Source: Pseudoalteromonas sp. UG3-2 | Lineage (GTDB): Bacteria > Pseudomonadota > Gammaproteobacteria > Enterobacterales > Alteromonadaceae | Assembly: GCF_037120705.1 (NCBI RefSeq) | Contig: NZ_JAWLJU010000002.1 | Location: 992,001 to 1,056,000, forward strand | Direction: 5' to 3' | Length of the DNA stretch: 64,000 nucleotides | In this document: positions 47,582 through 55,195 of the stretch, one piece after another | Layout: each line of letters starts with the position of its first letter | Numbering within the stretch: position 1 is the stretch's first letter | Program-made: the position numbers and the translations under genes | Notes under the pieces: model-generated | Database searches by the model: none | What the model was told of the DNA's origin: nothing | The model's input: only the letters and a program-made list of their open reading frames with translations

Positions 47582-47950
47582 TGGGCTGCTACCTGCACGC
47601 CGTGTCCGGTTGGTGTGGTTTATGCTATGGGGATTTGCTTTTGCTGAGTGACTGTTAACTTGAACCGTTTTTTGGTGCTAAACGCTATAACCTGACTCAA
47701 TCCCTGCCTGAACAACGTTATTTATGAGTCCCATTAAACCTATTTTTTCAAGCTTTGGCAAGGTTCTGTGGCTCTGGCACAGCCGAACTTGCTCTGCCTT
47801 TCAACACTCCATGGCAGAGTTACATTAATCGCTGTATTTATTACGCTGGCAACCACATCAGGTTGCTATCTCGTTCGTACAACATCTTCTTCTGGTTCAT
47901 TATCTTTACGCTTATTGAACGCCTCTGCCAGTATCACCGATATCAGATAA
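47582..47950 (-). mobile_element. IS91-family end, decayed copy (left)
   Basis: From the attC to about 47950 the sequence parallels 53854-54220; the first 170 bases or so differ by only a few changes, then divergence grows. On the minus strand the last 27 residues of the IS91-type transposase (YLISVILAEAFNKRKD...VVRTR) can still be read near 47870-47945. The rest of the element is gone. Apparent open frames on the plus strand here are chance. Confidence 0.7.
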
Positions 47951-48087
47951 GGCTGACACCCTCCAAAAGTAGTGCTTCATAATTTCGATAGAGCTACCAA
48001 AATATTGAAAATGAGGAAAAGCGAGTTTCAGTTATTTTCGGGAAAATTATACTTATTGTGATCTCTAAAGCCTAAATCAGAGGCGAA

Positions 48088-48163
48088 GTTAACGCTTAGC
48101 TATCGTTTTTCAGCTAAGTATCGCAAAGCAAATATGAGAAGCCTTTTAAATTGGTTTGTTAAG
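48088..48163 (-). other. attC site
   Basis: Minus strand from CTTAACAAACCAATT to GCTAAGCGTTAAC, about 76 bases. Start overlaps the stop of the LysE gene. Confidence 0.75.
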
Positions 48164-48773
48164 CTAACTTTTCTGCGATTTCCACCATGACGGGAACAAC
48201 AGATAAAACTAATAAGCCTGACATGGTGAAATTAAATATTATCCGGCTTCTTGAGCTATTATTCAGAGCATTTTTTAGTAAAGAGCCAAATATCAACCAC
48301 ACTCCCACACATGGAAAGGAAACAACAAAGAAGGTCAAAGCAATCATAACGTTTTGACCAAAGAAGTTAGCACCTACCGTTGTAAAAGCTGCGAGGGCAC
48401 CTGTTGCGACAACCCATGCTTTCGCATTAACCCACTGAAATAAAGCTCCTTTCATGAATGAAAATGGCCTAATTGGTTTGTCTGACTCGACACCTTCAGC
48501 TGAGATCGCTATGAGGTATGCCAAATATAGCAAGTACAAAACTCCAATACATTTAATGATGAAATAAAGATGAGGGAATATTTCAAATAACTGCGAGAAC
48601 CCCAACCCTACAAGCAAGAGCATTACTGTGAAACCAACACAAATACCTGTTAGAAGAGGCAGACTTTTCCTGATGCCAAAATTTAGACCTGAGGTCATTA
48701 CCATTATATTGTTCGGACCAGGTGTCACTGATGACGAAGCTGCGAACAAAACAACAGCAAAGAGGTAGTCCAT
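48159..48773 (-). CDS. Integron cassette: LysE/RhtB-type exporter
   Basis: A 204-residue protein with six hydrophobic segments and the family signature SSVTPGPNNIMVMTSGLNFG near the N-terminus, then QWVNAKAWVVATGA. LysE/RhtB proteins export amino acids or homoserine lactones. AAGGAA precedes the ATG. It is an ordinary exporter, its presence in a cassette being the notable point. Confidence 0.88.
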   Translation of the reverse strand: MDYLFAVVLFAASSSVTPGPNNIMVMTSGLNFGIRKSLPLLTGICVGFTVMLLLVGLGFSQLFEIFPHLYFIIKCIGVLYLLYLAYLIAISAEGVESDKPIRPFSFMKGALFQWVNAKAWVVATGALAAFTTVGANFFGQNVMIALTFFVVSFPCVGVWLIFGSLLKNALNNSSRSRIIFNFTMSGLLVLSVVPVMVEIAEKLA

Positions 48774-48859
48774 ATAGTATTCCTTACTGGGTATTCCGTA
48801 TAAAACAAATATGGGGGCAGCTCAAAGATCAATCAAGTTTTCGGTAGAAGGTCTGACCA

Positions 48860-48946
48860 CAGTTAACAGTGCTAAATATTGATGGCTAGAATTAGCGACG
48901 AAGGAGCAGCCAACAGTAATTTGTAATTATTGAACAGCTTGTTAGC
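48860..48946 (-). other. attC site
   Basis: Minus strand from GCTAACAAGCTGTTC to CACTGTTAAC, about 87 bases. Confidence 0.65.
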
Positions 48947-48962
48947 TGCTGTTGCATTGTTT

Positions 48963-49940
48963 TTAAAGACCAAATAGCCACTTTTCAATTATGCTGGCGT
49001 CTTTTTGACTGAAAACCATTAGGCTTGAATGAGAGCGATTTTCAAATATTAGCTTTGTTACCTGCTCATTGTTGACTGACGAAAAGTAACTTGGCGGTGA
49101 AATTGAATCGACATTCGAATTTATTAGCAAAGCTGGTTTACTGCTTTCAATTAAATTTATTAACAAATCCGTTTCTTCTAAAGTAACTGATGCCTCATTC
49201 ATTGTATGAGTAACAATATCATCTACGCTATCAGAAAATAAACTACTCAGTTTGGGTGTTTTATTAGGTAAGTACTCTTTTGCGGCAAGGTCGAATCTCA
49301 TCATAGGAGCGAGTAAGATAGCTGCATCTACATATTCCGATGACAGTAAGTTGCTTGCCGCTAGCGTTCCCATTGAGTGCCCAACAACAAGTGTTAGTTC
49401 CTTGTCACCTTTTTTACTTGTTAATTGACTGAGCAGTTGAGAAAGCAACGAATGCTCTTTAGAACCGAAAGCAAACTTTTCAAGTGATTCGCCATGACCA
49501 AATAAATCAGGGATGATCACTTTCATGCCGAGCGCTCTAAAATAAATAGCAGTAGCTATCATAACTTCTTTTTTGCCGCCATATCCATGCAACAATAAAG
49601 CGGTTCCCTTAAAACGGTTAAATGTATCAGGCGTCATTGTGTGAGACACCGTATTCTCTACCCCATTGCCTACTGCGTGAAGGTTGTAGTAAACAGAGCT
49701 ACCCACCGGAAAGTTTTCAGAGAGGTAAGGAGGCGCTGTTAGATATTGGATGCACTCCTTTGCATTATGCGAACAAAATTCATGTTTTGTGAAACCAATT
49801 TCTTCAGGTTTAGCTTTGATAAATTCTGCCTCTGATAGATAAACATCAGGATTAGATATTATGTAGCTTCCAATTGAAGCACAGCCAGATAAGAACTGAA
49901 CAAAAATGATTAGGAAAACTAGTTTAATTGTATTGTTCAT
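48963..49940 (-). CDS. Integron cassette: lipoprotein alpha/beta hydrolase
   Basis: A 325-residue protein with lipobox LSGC (Cys20) and an alpha/beta-hydrolase core: HGYGGKKE near 117 (oxyanion region), VVGHSMGTLAAS near 190 with Ser nucleophile, and a C-terminal HSS near 305 for the catalytic His. It acts in the envelope; substrate unknown. Confidence 0.82.
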   Translation of the reverse strand: MNNTIKLVFLIIFVQFLSGCASIGSYIISNPDVYLSEAEFIKAKPEEIGFTKHEFCSHNAKECIQYLTAPPYLSENFPVGSSVYYNLHAVGNGVENTVSHTMTPDTFNRFKGTALLLHGYGGKKEVMIATAIYFRALGMKVIIPDLFGHGESLEKFAFGSKEHSLLSQLLSQLTSKKGDKELTLVVGHSMGTLAASNLLSSEYVDAAILLAPMMRFDLAAKEYLPNKTPKLSSLFSDSVDDIVTHTMNEASVTLEETDLLINLIESSKPALLINSNVDSISPPSYFSSVNNEQVTKLIFENRSHSSLMVFSQKDASIIEKWLFGL

Positions 49941-49985
49941 TTTTACTACAGTACTTTAAGTTACTCACGGAACTCTGCTTAGGCA

Positions 49986-50081
49986 GCAAACGTTCGATTA
50001 ATGGGTTAAAAAATTATGAGTAAAAATTTGAGCGAAGCGAAAAGCCCGCAAGTTTTTAACCCCCGTTTAATTGCTTGTTAG
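49986..50081 (-). other. attC site
   Basis: Minus strand from GCTAACAAGCAATTAA to TTAATCGAACGTTTGC, about 96 bases, ends pairing over 13 positions. Confidence 0.65.
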
Positions 50082-50505
50082 CTGCTTTTATAATATCTGC
50101 CATGAAGAAAATCGCTTCATTCAACGGGTAAACAGCTTTGATATAGTTTTCATCATTATAAAATTTGCCTGCTACAACAAACTCATCGCCGATTGTATCA
50201 GGCCAATAATTTTCTGTGTTAGAAGAATTAACTCCGCACATCGAAGATTGTTCAGCTTCCATATATGGCAGAGATTCACCTTTTAGTAATTCTAAAACTT
50301 TAAAAACGTACCCAGTATCCAGTTTGAAAAAACTTGGTGTACCCGGAGGACGATAAGTTCTGACAACTTCACCGATATAAACAAAATCCGCGTGGTTAAC
50401 AGTAACTAAAAACTTTTTTTGATCCGAGTAACTATCTAAATAATCTTGAGCACACGCGGCTACCTTAAAATTAATTAAAGCTAATACAACTAAAATAAAT
50501 CTCAT
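50056..50505 (-). CDS. Integron cassette: exported protein, unknown (TIMP-like fold possible)
   Basis: A 149-residue exported protein with a signal peptide ending near the Ala-Cys-Ala of KVAACAQD. The ADFVYIGEVV and GYVFKVLELLKGE segments resemble the short beta-barrel of tissue-inhibitor-of-metalloproteinase-like bacterial proteins. It has three cysteines, one at the mature start. No definite family. Confidence 0.6.
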   Translation of the reverse strand: MRFILVVLALINFKVAACAQDYLDSYSDQKKFLVTVNHADFVYIGEVVRTYRPPGTPSFFKLDTGYVFKVLELLKGESLPYMEAEQSSMCGVNSSNTENYWPDTIGDEFVVAGKFYNDENYIKAVYPLNEAIFFMADIIKAANKQLNGG

Positions 50506-50529
50506 TATTCTGTAAGCACTCCATAGCAG

Positions 50530-50580
50530 CTAACGCCTAAATCAGGTGCGCCGTAGGTGTCACCTGGATTTTCTTGTTAG
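50530..50580 (-). other. attC site
   Basis: Minus strand from CTAACAAGAAAATCCAGG to TTTAGGCGTTAGC, 51 bases; TCCAGGTG pairs with CACCTGA. Confidence 0.8.
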
Positions 50581-50879
50581 CTTTCTTGTGCACCACTGTC
50601 GAGGAAGCCATATTGCTCCATCTCTTGGTATACATCTAGCAATTCACCATTGAGTTGCTCAAGATATTCTTTTGCCACATGATAAAAAAGATCTTTTTCA
50701 GCATCCTTTAAACTGATTGAGAACTCCCCTTTTTTTAGACGTTCAATTAAGCTGTTAAATGCAGACTTAACGGCATTAGGGTCATCATTTGATATGGGTA
50801 TTGATATTTTATGTTCGTCTAAAATATCAATAAAATAACTATCTTCAATAGCAACCAGTTCAGCTTCAATTATTTCCAT
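50577..50879 (-). CDS. Integron cassette: small acidic partner of the PHP-ATPase
   Basis: A 100-residue acidic, mainly helical protein. It starts at the ATG at 50877-50879 with AGAGGAAAG upstream and overlaps the end of the ATPase gene by 14 bases, so the pair is translationally coupled in one cassette. No known family. A regulatory subunit or immunity factor is a fair guess; the sequence alone does not show it. Confidence 0.7.
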   Translation of the reverse strand: MEIIEAELVAIEDSYFIDILDEHKISIPISNDDPNAVKSAFNSLIERLKKGEFSISLKDAEKDLFYHVAKEYLEQLNGELLDVYQEMEQYGFLDSGAQES

Positions 50880-53010
50880 ATATCTTTCCTCTTTCACCGA
50901 AAGCATTCTGCCCACCCTCCAGGGTTTTCATGCTGATATGCTTCCAGTCTAATGCTTTATCTTCATTTTCCAAACATATCAAACTATTAGAAAATGGATT
51001 TCCAGTATAAGTTTCATAACCATCTTTACCATGGCATCTATAAATAGAATTATAAGGTAATGTTCTAACAGCTACGTTAGCATCATGTGTTGATATAAAG
51101 ACTATTTTACCCTGTACGGCTTTATCGTTTATAAGTGGGATTATGACATCATTAATGTACTCATTCCCTAAACTTCTTTCTGGCTCATCTAGTAAATATA
51201 TCTCTTTGTTTTCAGCTAGCTCACTATGCAAATTAAGCATCGAACATTCACCATTTGAAGGGGAATACTCTTCCTCTGATAAGGTGAATCTTCTCCAGAA
51301 AAGTAGCAAATCAGAAAGGCTAGATATCTTGTCAATATCCACAATTGCATTTAATTCGGTAATTGAATCAAATAAATCGTTGGACGTCGATTTTTCTTTT
51401 ATGACGTTCATGATACGGACAAATTCCTTTTGATCCATTTTGCGCACACTTCTCATGGATAAGTATTTGGACTCATGAATTTCACCATTCTGAAATTTAA
51501 AGCTAGTGGCGCATTTTAGTAGACCCTTATCAGTACCGAGTGTTCCAACGTTTTCTATTTGAACCTGAATTTCCTTATTTATATTCTCAATAACCTTTTT
51601 AGCATCTCGCCATATATTCAATCTATTTGTAGCATATGTCTTAAAACCGGTGTCGCTGGGCTTACTCCTTTCTCCGGTTTTACGAGTAATTTCGCTACGA
51701 AAACACTGAGATGCACTATCGGTTAATTTTGCACTCTTCCACAATGCAAAAAGCTCCCAAGATGCGTTTTTTAACTTTGATGATAACGACATTAAATTGT
51801 CTATCAGTTCACTGCGCTCTTCATCTGTCGTCACTTCATCTACAGGTGAGTTAGTTTTCAAAAAACTCACCATGTCTTGTACTTTGCTATGTGCAGTCTT
51901 GTACTCATTAAACTTGCTATCTGCATTATCAGAAATGAGCGTAGGAAGATCCTTGATCTTCATTTTTTTTGCGTTTTTATTTTTGTTTACTGAGTTAAAG
52001 AACTCACGGTACTGATACAGACTCGTAATATCAGATTCTTGAGCCTTTCTAATGCGACTAATTTCCTCCTGACAACAATCGACCCCTTTCAAGTCAATAA
52101 CTTCCTCAATGTTCTTTCCTTTAATATCGAACCTATCGGCCAATTTGTCAGGAGCAGACTCAAATACAGAAGCTTTTGTTCCCCGATATGAATAATGCTT
52201 GGCGATTGCCTCAAGAATTTTTGTTTTACCAGTGCCTTTTGGCCCGAAGATAATATTAATATCATTAAACACCCTTATTTTAACCTTTGTCTCATCTTCA
52301 AAAGGTTGGAGAGTTAATACTTCAGAGTGTTTACGGTCGATAGCTGTATCGATAGCGGGAATATTTTTTTCAAGTAGAAGACAAAAATGCTCGAAGCTAT
52401 CTACAGACAACCTCAATTCAGGTAACTTTGCCACCTCATCCGTGTATCTATCCCAATCTTGGATGTCAGAGCCATATATAGACGAGTGACCGTGAGCAAT
52501 GAATATTCCCGCTGATATACTATTTGTAGCTTCTTTTATTACTCGCTTAGGGTTTACTCCCAAAGACAAAAGTTTTTCTATGCTGGCTTCGCTCATATCT
52601 GGTTTTTTCCCCAGATAATGTGCCACATATAGTGGCTCAAGATCTTTAAAATGCTCTACCGTATCGTTAATTGATATTGTGAATTCATCAGCAGATTGCC
52701 CCTCTGTTACTTGATTTACTACCTCTGAAAATTTTCTTCTATTTTCTGGTGAGACAATCACTATCAGGTGGGATCGTTTTTCATTATCAATTACGTCCAG
52801 TTCAATACCAGGCCAAATCTGGGCAGCCCCATCGAGCCTTGCTTCCATCTCATTAAACTGCTCTAAATCAAAAGCATTATGGTTCGTAATAGCTAAGATT
52901 TTTACATCCGTTGATTGGACGATCTGAGAAAACTTTTCAGGAGAGATATCTCGTGTCAGCGCATCTCCCTGTTTTGTTTTTCTGGTATGAACGTGTATAT
53001 CAATCTTCAC
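50866..53010 (-). CDS. Integron cassette: PHP-domain AAA-type ATPase (TrlF-like), candidate phage-defence protein
   Basis: A 714-residue protein started by GTG with AAGGGA upstream. Residues 1-200 form a PHP-type metal hydrolase/phosphoesterase domain: DIHVHTRK at the start (H6, H8), ITNHNAFD near 43, PGIELDV near 68. From about 230 comes an SMC/ABC-like ATPase: IIFGPKGTGKTKILEA (Walker A, about 250-262), a helical middle part (about 300-520), IYLLDEPERSLGNEY (Walker B, about 603) and FISTHDANV (switch His, about 640). This resembles the TrlF-type PHP-ATPases. The coupled small gene and location in an integron fit a defence module, which remains to be shown. Confidence 0.85.
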   Translation of the reverse strand: MKIDIHVHTRKTKQGDALTRDISPEKFSQIVQSTDVKILAITNHNAFDLEQFNEMEARLDGAAQIWPGIELDVIDNEKRSHLIVIVSPENRRKFSEVVNQVTEGQSADEFTISINDTVEHFKDLEPLYVAHYLGKKPDMSEASIEKLLSLGVNPKRVIKEATNSISAGIFIAHGHSSIYGSDIQDWDRYTDEVAKLPELRLSVDSFEHFCLLLEKNIPAIDTAIDRKHSEVLTLQPFEDETKVKIRVFNDINIIFGPKGTGKTKILEAIAKHYSYRGTKASVFESAPDKLADRFDIKGKNIEEVIDLKGVDCCQEEISRIRKAQESDITSLYQYREFFNSVNKNKNAKKMKIKDLPTLISDNADSKFNEYKTAHSKVQDMVSFLKTNSPVDEVTTDEERSELIDNLMSLSSKLKNASWELFALWKSAKLTDSASQCFRSEITRKTGERSKPSDTGFKTYATNRLNIWRDAKKVIENINKEIQVQIENVGTLGTDKGLLKCATSFKFQNGEIHESKYLSMRSVRKMDQKEFVRIMNVIKEKSTSNDLFDSITELNAIVDIDKISSLSDLLLFWRRFTLSEEEYSPSNGECSMLNLHSELAENKEIYLLDEPERSLGNEYINDVIIPLINDKAVQGKIVFISTHDANVAVRTLPYNSIYRCHGKDGYETYTGNPFSNSLICLENEDKALDWKHISMKTLEGGQNAFGERGKIYGNN

Positions 53011-53034
53011 GATATCCCTTACTATGATTGAAAG

Positions 53035-53102
53035 CTAACGCCCGCAGCACGGGCAAAATTGGAGCACAGCGGAAATTTTGTCCCAGTGCCTGCGCTTGTT
53101 AG
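53035..53102 (-). other. attC site
   Basis: Minus strand from CTAACAAGCGCAGG to GCTGCGGGCGTTAG, 68 bases. The stop codon of the upstream gene lies inside it. Confidence 0.85.
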
Positions 53103-53788
53103 TTTTTCTTGAATACTTCGCCAACATAGCTCTTAAAACCATCCGGCAGCCCATTATGGAAGAATGCAAAATAGCATTTGCAATTTCCCTGTGATATGTC
53201 GTCTTCACTGCAATTACATGACTTAAAGGGTTCAATCTTTTTATCGCCGTGATGAATTATTGTCTTTTCGTCGTAAGGGAGAAAGGCTGCGATCCTAAAT
53301 TCATCTTCATGCTGGTATCGAGAATGCTTGGTAAATACTGCTTCATTATCAGGCAAGAAAGAAACCCCAGCGTTATCTGTATAATAGGTAACATTTTTAG
53401 CGATGACCTCGCCGCCAAATTTTTCTTCAAACAAAAATCTCATAAACTCGATCAAATACTCAAAGTTAAATTCTATACATACATCTGCATTAAATTTCTC
53501 AAAAAGCTCTTCATCGTTCTTTTTATTACTTAGACAAATACACAGGCAATGTCTTGTAGGAAGCCTGAATTTTATATTTGAGGCAATATCTTCAGGTGGC
53601 AAATCGATTCCGGCAAAATTTAACTTTATGGAGTCAGGTGAAAATTCAAAATTCTTGAAAGCTTCATCATCTCTCATATTATCGTTTTCGAGGCGAGCAT
53701 AATGTCGAATATCGCAAAATCGAATACTGGCATTTCCTTCAACCAACCCTTTCAGAACATCCCATTTTCCATATAGGTATTTGTACAT
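53099..53788 (-). CDS. Integron cassette: DUF2971-like protein
   Basis: A 229-residue protein. It begins YKYLYGKWDVLKGL, has CLCICLSNKKNDEEL in the middle and KHSRYQHEDEFRI near 165, the order seen in DUF2971 proteins (Y-K-Y, CLS, W/Y-x-x-E-x-E-x-R). Four cysteines (SCNC, NCKC) near 200 may bind a metal. GGAGGAG precedes the ATG; the longer frame upstream runs into attC. DUF2971 has no agreed function but often sits in defence regions. Confidence 0.6.
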   Translation of the reverse strand: MYKYLYGKWDVLKGLVEGNASIRFCDIRHYARLENDNMRDDEAFKNFEFSPDSIKLNFAGIDLPPEDIASNIKFRLPTRHCLCICLSNKKNDEELFEKFNADVCIEFNFEYLIEFMRFLFEEKFGGEVIAKNVTYYTDNAGVSFLPDNEAVFTKHSRYQHEDEFRIAAFLPYDEKTIIHHGDKKIEPFKSCNCSEDDISQGNCKCYFAFFHNGLPDGFKSYVGEVFKKN

Positions 53789-53802
53789 AGCTCCTCCAAA
53801 AA

Positions 53803-53853
53803 CTAACGCTTTAGTATTCATGCGTACGCAGTACGCATAATCGCTTGTTGAAC
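53803..53853 (-). other. attC site, duplicated copy (right)
   Basis: Same short attC as at 47532, one substitution apart in the central part, with the same GTTC border against the IS91 end. It separates the first cassette gene from the IS91 remnant. Confidence 0.75.
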
Positions 53854-54683
53854 TGGGCTGCTACCTGCACGCCGTGTCCGATTGGTGTGGTTTATGCTAT
53901 GGGGATTTGCTTTTGCTGAGTGACTGTTAACTTGAACCGTTTTTTGGTGCTAAACGCTATAACCTGACTCAATCCCTGCCTGAACAACGTTATTAATGAG
54001 TCCCATTAAACCTACTTTTTTACGCTTTGGCAAGGTTCTGTGACTCTGGCACAGCCGAACTTGCTCTACCTCAGGGCGCCGCTTGGCAGAGTGTCGATTA
54101 TCACTGTACTTTTTACTCTGGCAACCACATCGGGTTGCTATCTCGTTCGTATCGTCTCTTCTTGTTGTCTATTTTCTTTATCCTTGTTGCACACTCCTGC
54201 TAGTAACACCGACATCAGATATAACCGCCCAGTTTGGCAGCGCTTACACGGCCAACTCGGTGGCGTGCTGTTCGACTGTTCACTCTTCCCTGCTTCTGAC
54301 ACCTTGACCGCTGCTCCACATTGACTGCGTATCATCGTCAGCTTTTTTGCCCTGCATGCATTTGCCAAAAACCCATAATGCCGTATTCTCACGAACCCTC
54401 TGGGCAGCACATGTGCTAGGTAGCACCCGATAAACGCCTCATGACTCAACGTCATAATCCGTTGTCTGTTACCATTTGCCGAATCTCGGTAGCTAAAGCG
54501 TACTCGCCCGCCGTGCACATTAATCAGCCTAGACTCATGCAACATGCCTTTGCGTGTATAGCGAGCAAGATAGCTGACCAGCTTCTCGCTGTATTTAAGG
54601 CATGCCTTGCTATACACGCACCACTTTTTTGGCACATTCAGTGCTTTGTCATTACTTCCAAGCTCGCTCAGCGCATTCAGCAT
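53854..54683 (-). mobile_element. IS91-family insertion element, truncated (right copy)
   Basis: The element starts at the GTTC target next to the attC, carries a non-coding end (53854-54137) homologous to the left copy, and then the 3' part of a Y2-type transposase. The 5' part of the transposase and the opposite end are missing; the break abuts the integrase remnant near 54684. Confidence 0.8.
54138..54683 (-). pseudogene. IS91-family transposase, 5'-truncated
   Basis: A 181-codon frame. YLARYTRKG, ESRL, VRFSYRDSANGNRQRIMTL, then EAFIGCYLAHVLPRGFVRIR followed by HYGFLAN and a C-terminal PCKRCQTGRL zinc-like motif are the C-terminal half of an IS91 transposase (full length about 380 residues). 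The two catalytic tyrosines and the N-terminal zinc domain are lost, so it cannot transpose by itself. Confidence 0.88.
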
Positions 54684-54684
54684 T

Positions 54685-54798
54685 ATAAGAACAGTGCAAG
54701 AACTGCTCGGCCATACAGATATAAGAACAACCGAAATCTACACCCATGTTATTGGCGACAAGTTTGCCTTCACAACCAGTCCAGTAGACAGATTATAA
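54685..54798 (+). pseudogene. Integron integrase (intI) C-terminal remnant
   Basis: Thirty-seven codons in frame read [22 protein letters not shown] followed by a tail ending SPVDRL and stop. The Q-E-L-L-G-H...IYTHV box is the tyrosine-recombinase C-terminus with the nucleophile Tyr, and the SPVDRL ending is typical of integron integrases rather than XerC/D. Orientation away from the cassettes is as expected for intI. The N-terminal 280 or so residues and attI have been lost or replaced by the IS91 part. Confidence 0.82.
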
Positions 54799-54950
54799 AT
54801 GTTGAACGATCTCTCGCTTAAAATACTCTACTAGACCAAAAAAATGACAAATTTAACCTGTTGTAATAGCGTAGGCTTTGAGTTTGAGTCGTTAAAATAT
54901 GCTGTTGCAAACGGTGTTTATTATGCAATGGGGAATAAAAAGAATTGGGT

Positions 54951-55060
54951 GGCAGTCTTACCAGCCACATCTCGGCACACGAGTCACAAGCTGTGGCTGC
55001 TCCCTTCCGGGCCTGACCAGATTCACCTGCTATCGTTGCGAGAGGACCAATAAGACTACC
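54951..55060 (-). ncRNA. ffs: 4.5S signal recognition particle RNA
   Basis: The minus strand shows the conserved apical part GGTCAGGCCCGGAAGGGAGC AGCC (GGAA tetraloop and symmetric loop that bind Ffh) and the flanks TGTGCCGAGATGTGGCTGG. The ends pair: GGTAGTCTTA with TAAGACTGCC. About 110 bases, the size of the small bacterial SRP RNA. A T-rich run follows the 3' end. Open frames across it are chance. Confidence 0.93.
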
Positions 55061-55126
55061 ATTGAGGGCCTTGTTTGGCGCGGGATGAATTATCTCGAAG
55101 TTTAGGGGGGGATGCAAGGGAAAACT

Positions 55127-55174
55127 CAAAAAGCGTGACTAACTGGGTGATGTTTAAACAGTTCGTCACGCTTT
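55127..55174 (-). terminator. Rho-independent terminator after the DUF3014 gene
   Basis: Stem AAAGCGTGAC / GTCACGCTTT, extended by CTG pairs, about 20 bases of loop, then TTTTT on the minus strand. Confidence 0.75.
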
Positions 55175-55195
55175 GTGGAATTTCTGTGCGCTTGT

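Larger units (their letters stand above)
40971..54798 (-). mobile_element. Chromosomal integron cassette array with remnant integrase
   Basis: About 13.8 kb in which every gene reads leftward, is spaced tightly, and ends in or just before a site of the form TAACAA...GGCGTTA. This is the layout of a sedentary chromosomal integron. I count 13 cassettes (one with two genes) and 13 attC-like sites. The integrase end lies at the right; only its last codons remain. The distal end is unclear since I find no full attC after the leftmost gene (40971), only a short AACTGCGCC...GAACGCTAG. Cassette genes are visibly richer in A+T than neighbours. Confidence 0.88.

Noticed and set aside
47755..47982. Open frames on the plus strand within the left IS91 remnant
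   Set aside because: They are antisense to the decayed transposase end and match the same chance frame in the right copy.
53803..53853. attI site
   Set aside because: The site next to the IS91 end is a palindromic attC-type sequence; no primary attI can be recognised and it was probably lost with the start of intI.
54040..54324. Plus-strand open frame at the IS91 right copy
   Set aside because: Antisense to the transposase frame and non-coding end.
54607..54684. N-terminal part of the open frame that leads into the intI remnant
   Set aside because: Antisense to the IS91 transposase; only the codons from 54685 on resemble an integrase.
54818..55129. 103-codon open frame across ffs
   Set aside because: It overlaps the 4.5S RNA gene; RNA conservation explains the region.
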